From: Holophagales bacterium
GTDB taxonomy: Bacteria > Acidobacteriota > Thermoanaerobaculia > UBA5066
Assembly (NCBI GenBank): GCA_016716705.1
Contig: JADJVF010000021.1
Location: 1-64,000, forward strand
DNA length: 64,000 bases
Reading direction: 5' to 3'
Part shown: one piece after another, positions 8,915-16,457 of the stretch
How the letters are laid out: every line of letters begins with the position of its first letter
Numbering within the stretch: the stretch's first letter is position 1
The notes under the pieces: generated by a model
Told to the model about the DNA's origin: nothing
What the model saw: the letters and a program-made list of their open reading frames with translations, nothing else
Database searches by the model: none
Program-made: the position numbers and the translations under genes

Positions 8915-9699
8915 CCGAACACCCCGTTGACGTAGTCGCGCGTCTTCTCGCTCTTCGCGTCGCCGGAGTAGATGACGTCGGTCGCGTCGATCTCCACGAT
9001 CTCGCCCTCCAGGAGGAACATCGTCCGGTCGGAGAGGCGGCGGGCCTGCTGCGTCAGGTTCGTGACGAGGATGATGGTGATCTCCTCGCGCAGCTCCTTG
9101 AGGACGTCCTCGATCCGCATCGTCGTCACGGGGTCGATCGCGATGGAGAACTCGTCGAGGCAGAGGATCTCGGGCCGGTGCGAGAGCGCGCGGGCGATGG
9201 TGAGGCGCTGCTGCTGCCCGCCCGAGAGGGCCGTGCCGAGGCTGTCGAGCCGGTCCTTCACCTCGTCCCAGAGGGCGGCCTGCCGGAGGCACTTCTCGAC
9301 GACGGGCTCGAGGTCGGCCTTGCGCGTCACGCCCGAGCAGCGGGGGGCGAAGGCGACGTTGTCGTAGATCGACAGCGGAAGGCCCGTCGGCAGCGGCGCG
9401 ACCATCCCGATCCGGCGGCGGAGGGCGAAGACGTCGCTCATCTTCCGCACGTCCTCGCCGCCGACCTTCACGCTCCCCGAGACCGAGGCCGAAGCGGTGA
9501 AGTCGATCGTCCGGTTCAGGCAGCGGAGCATCGAGGTCTTTCCCGACTGCGCCGGCCCGATGACGGCGAGGATCTCGTTGCGGTAGACGTCGAAGGAGAT
9601 CCCGTGGAGGACCTCCTTCCCGCCGTACGCGAGGCGGAGGCCGGAGACCTCGACCTCCTTCACGATGTCGTTTGCGGAGGGCGTCGGACTCTCCGTCAC
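8911..9699 (-). CDS. pstB: Phosphate ABC transporter ATP-binding protein, degenerate-site copy
   Basis: A 262-residue PstB-like ATPase (GTG start at 9699). Walker A is GPAQSGKT (48-55), the signature LSGGQ is intact (158-162) and Walker B is ILCLDE with Glu183. Two positions depart from the family: the Q-loop Gln is Pro102 (GMVAPLPTG instead of GMVFQKPNP) and the H-loop His is Asn214 (LVTNLTQQA). The D-loop is also unusual (FSIAID). Its losses complement those of the next gene, which keeps Q- and H-loops but has lost LSGGQ, implying a heterodimer with one consensus and one degenerate ATP site. It lies 4 bases after pstA and overlaps pstB2 by ATGA, so it is part of the pst operon. Confidence 0.9.
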   Translation of the reverse strand: MTESPTPSANDIVKEVEVSGLRLAYGGKEVLHGISFDVYRNEILAVIGPAQSGKTSMLRCLNRTIDFTASASVSGSVKVGGEDVRKMSDVFALRRRIGMVAPLPTGLPLSIYDNVAFAPRCSGVTRKADLEPVVEKCLRQAALWDEVKDRLDSLGTALSGGQQQRLTIARALSHRPEILCLDEFSIAIDPVTTMRIEDVLKELREEITIILVTNLTQQARRLSDRTMFLLEGEIVEIDATDVIYSGDAKSEKTRDYVNGVFG

Positions 9700-9703
9700 G
9701 GCC

Positions 9704-10597
9704 TCACCACTTCTTCCGGTTCCGGAGCCAGATCCGCACGAAGATCGCGGTGGCGTTCACGAGGAGCACCGAACCGAGGAGGACGACGGCCGTCGCGTAG
9801 GGGAGCGCCTCCTTGACGTTCGGCACCTGGGTCGCGAGCGTGTAGAGGTGCATGGAGAGGGCCATGCACTGGTCGGTGAGGCCGTAGGGAAAGAGGTCGC
9901 CCCGCTCGACGGCCTTGAAGAAGACGGCCCCCGTGAACATGACGGGTGCCGTCTCCCCGGCGGCGCGGCTCACCTGGAGGATGACGCCGGTGAGGATGCC
10001 GCTGATCGAGTTCGGCAGGACGACCGCGCGGACCGTCTGCCAGCGCGTCGCGCCGACGTTCCAGCACGCCTCGCGGAAGGCCATCGGCACGGAGGCGAGC
10101 GCCTCGCGCGTGCTCGCGATGATGACGGGGAGCGTCATGATGGCCAGCGTCAGCGAGGCGGAGAGGATCGAGTAGCCGAAGCGGGCCGCGTAGACGAACG
10201 CGCCGAGGCCGAAGAGGGCGTGGACGATGCTCGGGACGCCCGCGAGGTTGATGACGGCGAGGTTCACGAGACGGTTGAACCAGTTGTCCTTCGCGTACTC
10301 GTTCAAGTAGATCGCGGCGAGGACCCCGATCGGCGTGGAGACGAGAAGCGAGATGCCGACGAGGTAGAGGGTCCCGACGAAGGCGGGCCAGATGCCGCCG
10401 TCCGTCATCCCGCGCTTCGGGACGTCGAGGAGGAATTCCCAGCTGAGCACCGGCCACGCCCGGACGACGAGGTACCCGACGATCAGGACGAGGGGCAGGA
10501 TCATCGCGGCCGACATGAGGCCGAAGATCCCCCTCGCGATGGATTCCGCGATCTCCTTGCGGGCGACGTGCGGGGTCTTCGCGAAGCGGCCGGCCAC
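9704..10597 (-). CDS. pstA: Phosphate ABC transporter permease PstA
   Basis: A 297-residue inner-membrane permease, one of the two pore-forming subunits of the Pst phosphate importer. Hydrophobic segments are evenly spread, starting with FGLMSAAMILPLVLIVGYL, and the family sequence (NLAGVPSIVHALFGLG, then GATRWQTVRAVVLPN and SRAAGETAPVMFTG, the EAA-like loop region) is clear. The open frame extends far upstream, but the GTG at 10597, two bases after the pstC stop, gives the normal N-terminus. It is co-transcribed with pstC upstream and pstB1 downstream. Confidence 0.93.
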   Translation of the reverse strand: MAGRFAKTPHVARKEIAESIARGIFGLMSAAMILPLVLIVGYLVVRAWPVLSWEFLLDVPKRGMTDGGIWPAFVGTLYLVGISLLVSTPIGVLAAIYLNEYAKDNWFNRLVNLAVINLAGVPSIVHALFGLGAFVYAARFGYSILSASLTLAIMTLPVIIASTREALASVPMAFREACWNVGATRWQTVRAVVLPNSISGILTGVILQVSRAAGETAPVMFTGAVFFKAVERGDLFPYGLTDQCMALSMHLYTLATQVPNVKEALPYATAVVLLGSVLLVNATAIFVRIWLRNRKKW

Positions 10598-10599
10598 GG

Positions 10600-11526
10600 C
10601 TACTTCCTCCGGATCCCGCGGACGACGAAGTCGGCCGTCAGGTTCACGACGAGGGTGATGAGGAAGAGGAGCGTCCCGGTGAGGAAGAGGACGCGGTAGT
10701 GGTCGGAGCCGGAAGGCGCCTCGCCGAGCTCGGCGGCGATGTTCGCGGTCAGGGTGCGGACGGAGTCGAGGAGGCTCCCGGGGATGTGGACGGCGTGGCC
10801 CGTCGCCATGAGGACCGCCATCGTCTCGCCCACCGCGCGCCCGACGCCGAGAAGAACCGCCGCGAGGAGACCGTTCTTCGCGGCGGGGAGGAGGACCCGG
10901 TAGACGAGCTGCCAGCGCGTGGCGCCGAGGGCGACGCCCGCCTCGCGGAAGGAGTCGGGGACGGCCTTCAGGGCGTCCTCGCCGATCGAGACGATGACGG
11001 GGACGCTCATCAGGGCGAGGATGATCCCGCCGTTCAGGACGTTCACGCCGACGGGCGCGCCGGTCGCGCTCACGATGAGCTTGCTCATGACGGTGAGGCC
11101 GACGAAGCCCCAGACGACGCTCGGGATCGCCGAGAGGAGCTCGATGACGACCTTGAGCGTCTCGCGCACGCGCGGCGAGCAGAACTCCGAGAGGAAGATC
11201 GCCGCGCCGAGGCCGAACGGGACGGCGAGGACCATGGCGAGGGCGGTGACGCTCACCGTGCCGACCGTCAGCGCGAACGTGCCGTAGCGGACGTTCGTGG
11301 CCGAGGTCGGGTACCACTCGGTGCTGAAGAGGAACTGCTTGAGGGAGAACCCCTCGCTGAAGAGGACCGGCGCGGCCTCCCTGAGGACGAAGAAGAAGAT
11401 CGCGGCGACGAAGACGATCGCGCTCACGCCGCTCAGGCGGATGACGGCCTCGAGCGCCTTCTCCGCGAGGACGGCGGCTCGCGGCCGCACGGCGCGGGCC
11501 GTCCGGGCCCTCGGCTCCGCGCTCAT
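10600..11526 (-). CDS. pstC: Phosphate ABC transporter permease PstC
   Basis: A 308-residue inner-membrane permease that pairs with PstA. A basic N-terminal tail of about 30 residues precedes the first membrane segment (VSAIVFVAAIFFFVLREAA). AIPSVVWGFVGL and ATRWQLVYRVLLPAAKNG match the conserved pore and EAA-loop regions of PstC, and GVGRAVGETMAVLMATG follows. The ATG at 11526 is preceded by an intercistronic gap of 64 bases from pstS that contains a 9-bp hairpin, which may lower permease expression relative to the binding protein. Confidence 0.93.
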   Translation of the reverse strand: MSAEPRARTARAVRPRAAVLAEKALEAVIRLSGVSAIVFVAAIFFFVLREAAPVLFSEGFSLKQFLFSTEWYPTSATNVRYGTFALTVGTVSVTALAMVLAVPFGLGAAIFLSEFCSPRVRETLKVVIELLSAIPSVVWGFVGLTVMSKLIVSATGAPVGVNVLNGGIILALMSVPVIVSIGEDALKAVPDSFREAGVALGATRWQLVYRVLLPAAKNGLLAAVLLGVGRAVGETMAVLMATGHAVHIPGSLLDSVRTLTANIAAELGEAPSGSDHYRVLFLTGTLLFLITLVVNLTADFVVRGIRRK

Positions 11527-11538
11527 GCTTCGCAGGGC

Positions 11539-11563
11539 TCCCCGCGGCGAACGGCCGCGGGGA
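11539..11563 (-). promoter_or_regulatory. Intercistronic hairpin between pstS and pstC
   Basis: A 9-bp perfect stem (11539-11547 with 11555-11563) and 7-base loop in the gap between pstS and pstC. There is no U-tract after it on the minus strand, so it is unlikely to be a full terminator. Hairpins at this place often stabilise or separate the binding-protein message so that it exceeds the permease; that role here is inference. Confidence 0.5.
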
Positions 11564-11590
11564 TGGGCGTGTCCACTCGCGAGGCCCTCC

Positions 11591-12508
11591 TCAGGGCTTC
11601 GGCGGAGCGGCGGCGACCGGCACGTAGCCGGCGTCCTCGACGACCTTCTGGCCGGCGGGGGAGAGGATCCAGTCGATGTACGCCTTCACGGCCCCCTTGG
11701 GCTCGCCGAGGGTGTAGACGTGGAGCGAGCGGGCCAGCGGGTAGCTCTTGTCGTGGACGGCGGCGATCGTCGGGGCGACGGCCGGCGCGCCGGCTTTCGG
11801 CGCGACCTTCAGCATCTTCACGGAGGCCGTCGCGTAGCCCATGCCGCTGTAGCCGATCGCGGTCGGGGTCGTGCCGACGAGCTCGACGACCTCCTTGGAG
11901 CCGTTCAGGTCGCGGGAGCCGAGCCGGAAATCGCGGTTCCCGAGCGCGTGCTCGCGGAAGAACTCGTAGGTGCCCGAGCTCGACTGGCGGCTCACCCTCA
12001 CGATCGTGTCGTCCTTGACGCCGGGAATCGTCACGCCGAGCTCCGACCAGCGGGTCACCTTGCCCCCCTCGGCGTAGAGGTCGGTGAGCTGCACGAGCGT
12101 GATCTCGGACATCGGGTTGTCCTTGTGGACGTAGACGGCGAGGGCGTCGGCGCCGACGTTGTACCCGGCGGGCAGCTTGCCGGTGTTCTTCACCGCCTGC
12201 TCGGCCTCGCTCATCTTCAGGTCCCGGCTGGCATTCGCGATGTCGACCGCACCCTTGAGGAGCGCGGCGATCCCGACGCCCGAACCGCCTCCGGAAACTT
12301 CGACTTCGACGTCCGGTGCGGCTTTCCGGTACTCCTCGGCCCAGACCTGGGCGACGTTGACCATCGTGTCGGAACCCTTGTTCTGGATGACGGTCTTCGA
12401 CGATTTCCCGCCTTTCGCGCCGCCGCCACCGCAGGCGGGGATGGCGAAGGCCGCGGCGATGACGAGGAGGGCCAGCCGACGGGGCGTCGAGGGACGGACT
12501 CGGGTCAT
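11591..12508 (-). CDS. pstS: Phosphate-binding lipoprotein PstS
   Basis: A 305-residue periplasmic phosphate-binding protein of the Pst importer. A basic start and hydrophobic stretch end at AIPAC, a lipobox, followed by a Gly/Lys linker, so it should be lipid-anchored. GSDTM near residue 45, SGGGSGVGI near 73-81, the region VDIANASRDL and SSSGTYEFFREH are the phosphate-contacting stretches of this family. The ATG at 12508 has AGGAG about five bases upstream. It follows the PhoU-fusion gene by 30 bases and leads the transporter genes. Confidence 0.93.
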   Translation of the reverse strand: MTRVRPSTPRRLALLVIAAAFAIPACGGGGAKGGKSSKTVIQNKGSDTMVNVAQVWAEEYRKAAPDVEVEVSGGGSGVGIAALLKGAVDIANASRDLKMSEAEQAVKNTGKLPAGYNVGADALAVYVHKDNPMSEITLVQLTDLYAEGGKVTRWSELGVTIPGVKDDTIVRVSRQSSSGTYEFFREHALGNRDFRLGSRDLNGSKEVVELVGTTPTAIGYSGMGYATASVKMLKVAPKAGAPAVAPTIAAVHDKSYPLARSLHVYTLGEPKGAVKAYIDWILSPAGQKVVEDAGYVPVAAAPPKP

Positions 12509-12538
12509 GAGTTCTCCTGCTCCTGCGGTTCTCGAGGT

Positions 12539-13645
12539 CTAGTCGAGCGTGACGCCGAGAACGGCGCCGACGAGGTCGCGGACGTTTCGGGAGAGGAAGT
12601 CGTACGTCGCCTGGTAGGCGGCGCGAATCTCCTCGGGCGAGCCCTCGACGCGCGAGGGGTCGTCGATGCTCCAGTCCACGTAGACGAGGTTTCGCGGGGA
12701 GCGCGGGAAGGCCGCCTGCGCTTCCCTGGCGACCCCGACGATCACGTTGTAGTACTCGAGGTTCGGGACCTGGTCGATCCCCTTCGGCGCCACGTGACTG
12801 ACGTCGTGCCCCTTCTCCTTCAGGAAGGCGATGGCCCTGGGGTCGATCGCCCTCGGGTCGATGCCGGCGCTGGAGAAGACGAACCGGGGCTGGTCGAGAG
12901 ACTGCGCGATCGCTTCGGCCATCTGGCTGCGGCAGGCGTTGCGCTCGTCCACGAAGAGGACGCGGAACGTGTCGGCGCCCGGGTGCTTCGCGACCTCGCC
13001 GGTGCACATGTAGAGAGTCTCCATGCACACGTTGCGGGCCTGGTCGGCCACGCGCTCGAACCGGCGTCCGATCGTCGAGAGGGTCATGAGCATCTCGGGC
13101 GGGATCCGCGATTCCCGGACCGCCTCGACGAGCTCCGTGACGAGCTTGCCGAGGAGGGCGTCGACGGCCGGCTCGCTCACGGCGGCGGTCTTCGCGAGCT
13201 CGGCGTCGCGCCTCGCGAACGCCTGGGTCGCGTCGTGGAGCATCGGGATGGCGATGTCGGCCATCTCGACGAGGCGCCTGCGGAGCGCCTCGGGGGCTTC
13301 GGGCAGGTCGCCCAGGCGGAGGATCTGCCGGGCGATGCTCTCGGCGTAGTCTCCGACCCTCTCCAGCTCGAGGTTGATCTTGATGGCGCTGTAGGCGAGG
13401 CGGAGGTGGAGGCCGACGGGCTGCTGCCGCACGAGGAACTCGAGGCAGAGCCGGTCGATCTCCTTCTCCTTCTCGTCGATGAGCTGGTCGCGCAGGATGA
13501 CGGCGTAGGCCCGCTGGCGGTTGCCGCCGGTGAGAGCTTCGACGCAGTCGCGCAGCGCCCGCTCGGCGAGGCCGGACATCTCGAGGAGCTGCTGGCGGAT
13601 CCGGTCGATGTCGCGTTCGAGGGAGAGTTCGAGACGAGTCGGCAT
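12539..13645 (-). CDS. phoU: PhoU fused to an arsenate-reductase/LMW-phosphatase-like domain lacking the nucleophile
   Basis: A 368-residue protein and the first gene of the pst operon. Residues 1-220 are PhoU, the regulator that couples Pst transport to phosphate signalling; its two metal-binding helices show E95xxxD99 (ERVGD) and E197xxxD201 (ERVAD). Residues 226-368 have the low-molecular-weight phosphatase/ArsC fold: VLFVDERNACRSQMAEA aligns with VLFLCTGNSCRSQMAE. The first Cys of the CX5R loop is Asp233, so the nucleophile is gone, and the positions of the two further redox cysteines of ArsC are also not Cys (IVGVAREAQAAFP). The rest follows ArsC (SSAGIDP, VDWSIDDP). I infer a phosphate-sensing or structural pseudo-enzyme rather than an arsenate reductase. 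No frameshift is involved. Confidence 0.9.
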   Translation of the reverse strand: MPTRLELSLERDIDRIRQQLLEMSGLAERALRDCVEALTGGNRQRAYAVILRDQLIDEKEKEIDRLCLEFLVRQQPVGLHLRLAYSAIKINLELERVGDYAESIARQILRLGDLPEAPEALRRRLVEMADIAIPMLHDATQAFARRDAELAKTAAVSEPAVDALLGKLVTELVEAVRESRIPPEMLMTLSTIGRRFERVADQARNVCMETLYMCTGEVAKHPGADTFRVLFVDERNACRSQMAEAIAQSLDQPRFVFSSAGIDPRAIDPRAIAFLKEKGHDVSHVAPKGIDQVPNLEYYNVIVGVAREAQAAFPRSPRNLVYVDWSIDDPSRVEGSPEEIRAAYQATYDFLSRNVRDLVGAVLGVTLD

Positions 13646-13771
13646 CCTCTTCTTGATGGCGAGAGAGGAGGCTGCCTCCCCGCTATCTCCTTGCAGGGAC
13701 GGACGCTAGCAGATGGGAAAGGGGTGTCAAGGCGAGGAAAAGGGCGGGGAGGAGGGCCGCCGGAACCGCCC

Positions 13772-14800
13772 CTATCGCCTCACCCGTCCGCTCGCGTCGC
13801 CCGCGGCGAGGCGGTCCACCTCGGACGCGCTCACGCGGTTGAAGTCCCCCGGGATCGTCTGCTTGAGGGCGCTCGCGGCGACGGCGAACCGGAGCGCCTC
13901 CTCCGGGGGACGTCCCGTGACGAGGCCGAAGATGAGACCCGCGGCGAACGAGTCGCCGCCCCCGATCCGGTCGACGAGGGTGACGTCGTAGCGCGGGCCC
14001 TCGTGAAAGCTCGCGGCGTCCGCGTCCCAGAGGACGGCGCTCCAGCCGTTGGAGCTCGCCGACCGGCTTTCCCGGAGCGTGATCGCGACGACCTCGAGCC
14101 CGAGGTCTCGCGCCACCCGAACGGCCGCCTCGCGGTAGGCCGCGGGGTCGAGGCCACCGGCGGTCACGTCGGCGCCCCGGACCTCGTATCCGAGGCACGA
14201 CTGGAGGTCCTCCTCGTTCGCGACAAGGACGTGGGCACGAGCCGCGAGGGGACGCATGACGGCCTGCGCCTCGCTCTCGGTCCAGAGCTTCCTGCGGTAG
14301 TTCAGGTCGAGGCTGACCCGCGCGCCGGCCGCCCGCGCGGCCTCGACCGCTTCCATCGTCGCCTCGGCCACCGCGGGGCCCAGGGCGGGCGTGATGCCCG
14401 TGACGTGGAACCAGGCCGCCCCTTCGAGGATGCGGGGCCAGTCGAACGTCCCGGCCTTCACCCCGGCGACGGCCGACCCGGCCCGGTCGTAGATCACGTT
14501 GCCGGCGCGCTGGCTCGCGCCCGTCTCGGCGAAGTAGATGCCGAGCCTCTCGCCCCCGCGCAGGACTCGGTCGACGTTCACGCCCTCCGCCCTCAGGGCC
14601 GAAACGGCGGCATCCCCTGCGGCGTTCGCCGGGACGCGCGACACGTAGCGGCTGTCGAGGCCGAAGTGCGCGAGGCTGACCGCGACGTTCGCCTCGCCGC
14701 CTCCGAACGTCGCGGAGAGGAGCGGCGACTGGAAGAGCCGCTCGAAACCTGGCGGCGAGAGCCGCAGCATGATCTCGCCGAAAGTGACGACTCTCTTCAT
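13772..14800 (-). CDS. kdgK: 2-dehydro-3-deoxygluconate kinase (PfkB family)
   Basis: A 342-residue sugar kinase phosphorylating 2-keto-3-deoxygluconate to KDPG, feeding the aldolase encoded immediately upstream. The PfkB signature DRIGGGDSFAAG is at residues 277-288, with Asp283 as catalytic base; FGEIMLRLSPPG at the start, TFGGGEANVAVSLA and SLDLNYRRKLW are characteristic of KDG kinases. The start is the ATG at 14800, overlapping the aldolase stop by ATGA. It is the last gene of the leftward kduD-eda-kdgK operon, 126 bases before the phosphate operon. A second, divergent KDG-type kinase lies at 48382-49464. Confidence 0.93.
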   Translation of the reverse strand: MKRVVTFGEIMLRLSPPGFERLFQSPLLSATFGGGEANVAVSLAHFGLDSRYVSRVPANAAGDAAVSALRAEGVNVDRVLRGGERLGIYFAETGASQRAGNVIYDRAGSAVAGVKAGTFDWPRILEGAAWFHVTGITPALGPAVAEATMEAVEAARAAGARVSLDLNYRRKLWTESEAQAVMRPLAARAHVLVANEEDLQSCLGYEVRGADVTAGGLDPAAYREAAVRVARDLGLEVVAITLRESRSASSNGWSAVLWDADAASFHEGPRYDVTLVDRIGGGDSFAAGLIFGLVTGRPPEEALRFAVAASALKQTIPGDFNRVSASEVDRLAAGDASGRVRR

Positions 14801-15450
14801 CGCGCGCTCCGCGCCGCGGCGACCGCCGCGACGAACTGACGGGCCCTTTCGGTGATCTCGTCGAAGCGGCGGGCGGCCACCGCTTCGGCGTCGACGAGGG
14901 CCGTGCCGACGCCGATCGCCACGGCTCCGGCGCGAATCCAGTCGCCTGCATTCGCGAGCGAGACGCCGCCGGTCGGCATCAGGCGAAGGTGGGGGAACGG
15001 ACCGCGCAGATCCCGGAAATACCCGGGTCCGAGCGCGGTGGCGGGAAAGACCTTGACGACGTCGGCCCCCGCCTCCCAGGCCCCGAGGATCTCGGTCGGC
15101 GTGAAGCAGCCCGGCAGGGCCGCCACGTCGAAGCGGTGGCAGACGCGAAGGACCTCCTCGCGGAAGACGGGGCTGACGACGTACCGGGCCCCCGCCTCGA
15201 TCGCGGACTGCGCGGTCTCGGCGTCGAGGACGGTCCCCGCGCCGAGGACGACGTCCGGCGGGAGGGACGGCGCGATGTCCCGGATGAGCTCGATCGCTCC
15301 CGGGACGGTCATCGTCACCTCGAGGGCGAGGACCCCCCCGGCGGCGAGGGCGTCGACGACGGCGCCCAGGGCCCCGGCGTCCTTCAGGCGGATGACGGCG
15401 ACGACGCCGCACGCCTCGAGGGCGGCGACGGTCTCGGCGCGCGAGGGCAC
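14797..15450 (-). CDS. eda: 2-dehydro-3-deoxy-phosphogluconate aldolase
   Basis: A 217-residue class I aldolase cleaving KDPG to pyruvate and glyceraldehyde 3-phosphate. Schiff-base Lys133 sits in VVKVFPA, the general acid/base Glu44 in LALEVTMT, and ALPGCFTPTEI and MPTGGV are the usual pyruvate and phosphate loops. The frame is open further upstream; I choose the GTG at 15450 because it gives the family-length N-terminus. It lies 11 bases downstream of kduD and overlaps kdgK. Confidence 0.94.
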   Translation of the reverse strand: MPSRAETVAALEACGVVAVIRLKDAGALGAVVDALAAGGVLALEVTMTVPGAIELIRDIAPSLPPDVVLGAGTVLDAETAQSAIEAGARYVVSPVFREEVLRVCHRFDVAALPGCFTPTEILGAWEAGADVVKVFPATALGPGYFRDLRGPFPHLRLMPTGGVSLANAGDWIRAGAVAIGVGTALVDAEAVAARRFDEITERARQFVAAVAAARSAR

Positions 15451-15461
15451 CGGCCGTTCCC

Positions 15462-16229
15462 CTACCGCGCCAGCCAGCCGCCGTCGACGGCGAGGACGTG
15501 GCCGGTGACGTAGTCGCTGGCGGAAGAGGCGAGGAACACGACGGCCCCGGCGAGGTCCTCCGGCTCGCCCCACCTCCCGGCGGGGATCCGCTCGAGGATC
15601 TGCCGGCTCCGGTTCGCGTCGGCGCGGAGGGCGGCGGTGTTGTCGGTCCTCATGTAGCCGGGGGCGATGGCGTTGACGTTGATCCCCTTCGGCGCCCACT
15701 CGTTCGCGAGCGCCTTCGTCAGCTGGGCGAGCCCCCCCTTCGCCGCGGCGTAGGACGGGACGAGGATCCCGCCCTGGAAGGAGAGGAGGGAGGCGACGTT
15801 CACGATCTTCCCGCGCGCCCCGCGGGCGATGAGCCGCTTCCCGACCTCGCGCGACAGGCGGAACGGGCTCGAGAGGTCGACGGCGAGGACGAGGTCCCAG
15901 TCCTCGTCGGAGTGCTCGGCGGCGGGGGCGCGGCGGATCGTCCCGGCGTTGTTGACGAGGATGTCGACCGGGCCGAGGGCGGCCTCGGCCTCGTCGACGA
16001 GCCGCAGCGCCGTCGCAGGGAGGCTGAGGTCGCCGACGACCGGCGCGGCGCGCCGCCCGTGGGCGCGGACGGCGGCCATCGTCTCCTCCGGCGGCTCGAC
16101 GAGCCCGTGACAGACGACGTCGGCGCCGGCGGAGGCGAGGGCCTCGGCCATGGCGCCGCCGAGGCCCGAGGTGGCGCCCGTGACGAGGGCGACGCGGCCT
16201 TCGAGGGAGAAGGGGTCGTGCGTGCTCAT
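15462..16229 (-). CDS. kduD: 2-deoxy-D-gluconate 3-dehydrogenase / DKI reductase (KduD), SDR family
   Basis: A 255-residue short-chain dehydrogenase. TGATSGLG (17-24) binds NAD(P), NNAG is at 93-96, and Tyr160-xxx-Lys164 in SYAAAKGG is catalytic. APGYMRTDNTAALRAD and RIPAGRWGEPEDLAG are typical of KduD, which converts 2,5-diketo-3-deoxygluconate to 2-keto-3-deoxygluconate after KduI. The downstream kdgK and eda genes complete that route, supporting KduD over other SDRs. There is no Shine-Dalgarno before the ATG; a candidate promoter ends only 8 bases upstream, suggesting a leaderless message. Confidence 0.88.
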   Translation of the reverse strand: MSTHDPFSLEGRVALVTGATSGLGGAMAEALASAGADVVCHGLVEPPEETMAAVRAHGRRAAPVVGDLSLPATALRLVDEAEAALGPVDILVNNAGTIRRAPAAEHSDEDWDLVLAVDLSSPFRLSREVGKRLIARGARGKIVNVASLLSFQGGILVPSYAAAKGGLAQLTKALANEWAPKGINVNAIAPGYMRTDNTAALRADANRSRQILERIPAGRWGEPEDLAGAVVFLASSASDYVTGHVLAVDGGWLAR

Positions 16230-16237
16230 GGCAGACG

Positions 16238-16266
16238 ATTCTATATGGTCATACCTTTCCTGCGAA
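16238..16266 (-). promoter_or_regulatory. kduD promoter with TGGTnnnACC operator in the spacer
   Basis: On the minus strand: -35 TTCGCA (16266-16261), 17-base spacer, -10 TAGAAT (16243-16238), then 8 bases to the kduD ATG. The spacer contains the operator-like palindrome AGGTATGACCA (16256-16246), two bases from the -10, the same spacing as at 34203 and 46725. The regulator gene lies on the other side of this 228-base gap. Binding is inferred from site repetition only. Confidence 0.6.
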
Positions 16267-16403
16267 AGTGTACGGAGGGAAGGGCGAGAGGGCGGACCGC
16301 TGAAGGCCCCTGGAAGGCCGGGCGGCCGGTGGCCCGGGCGGCAACGACCGACTCCGGGAGCCGGAGCGGCGAGGGCCCGGACCGCTCGCGACCCGCTTCG
16401 CGC

Positions 16404-16432
16404 TTGACTCGTCCGGATCCGGGTGCTATCTC
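16404..16432 (+). promoter_or_regulatory. Candidate sigma-70 promoter of the FadR-family regulator operon
   Basis: TTGACT at 16404-16409, a 17-base spacer, and TATCTC at 16427-16432 preceded by TG (extended -10), 25 bases before the regulator ATG. The match to the -10 consensus is only moderate. Confidence 0.45.
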
Positions 16433-16457
16433 TGTCGAGGACCACTTAGGGGACGAA

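Noticed and set aside
12539..13645. Calling the PhoU fusion a working arsenate reductase
   Set aside because: The CX5R nucleophile is Asp and the positions of the two resolving cysteines are also not Cys.
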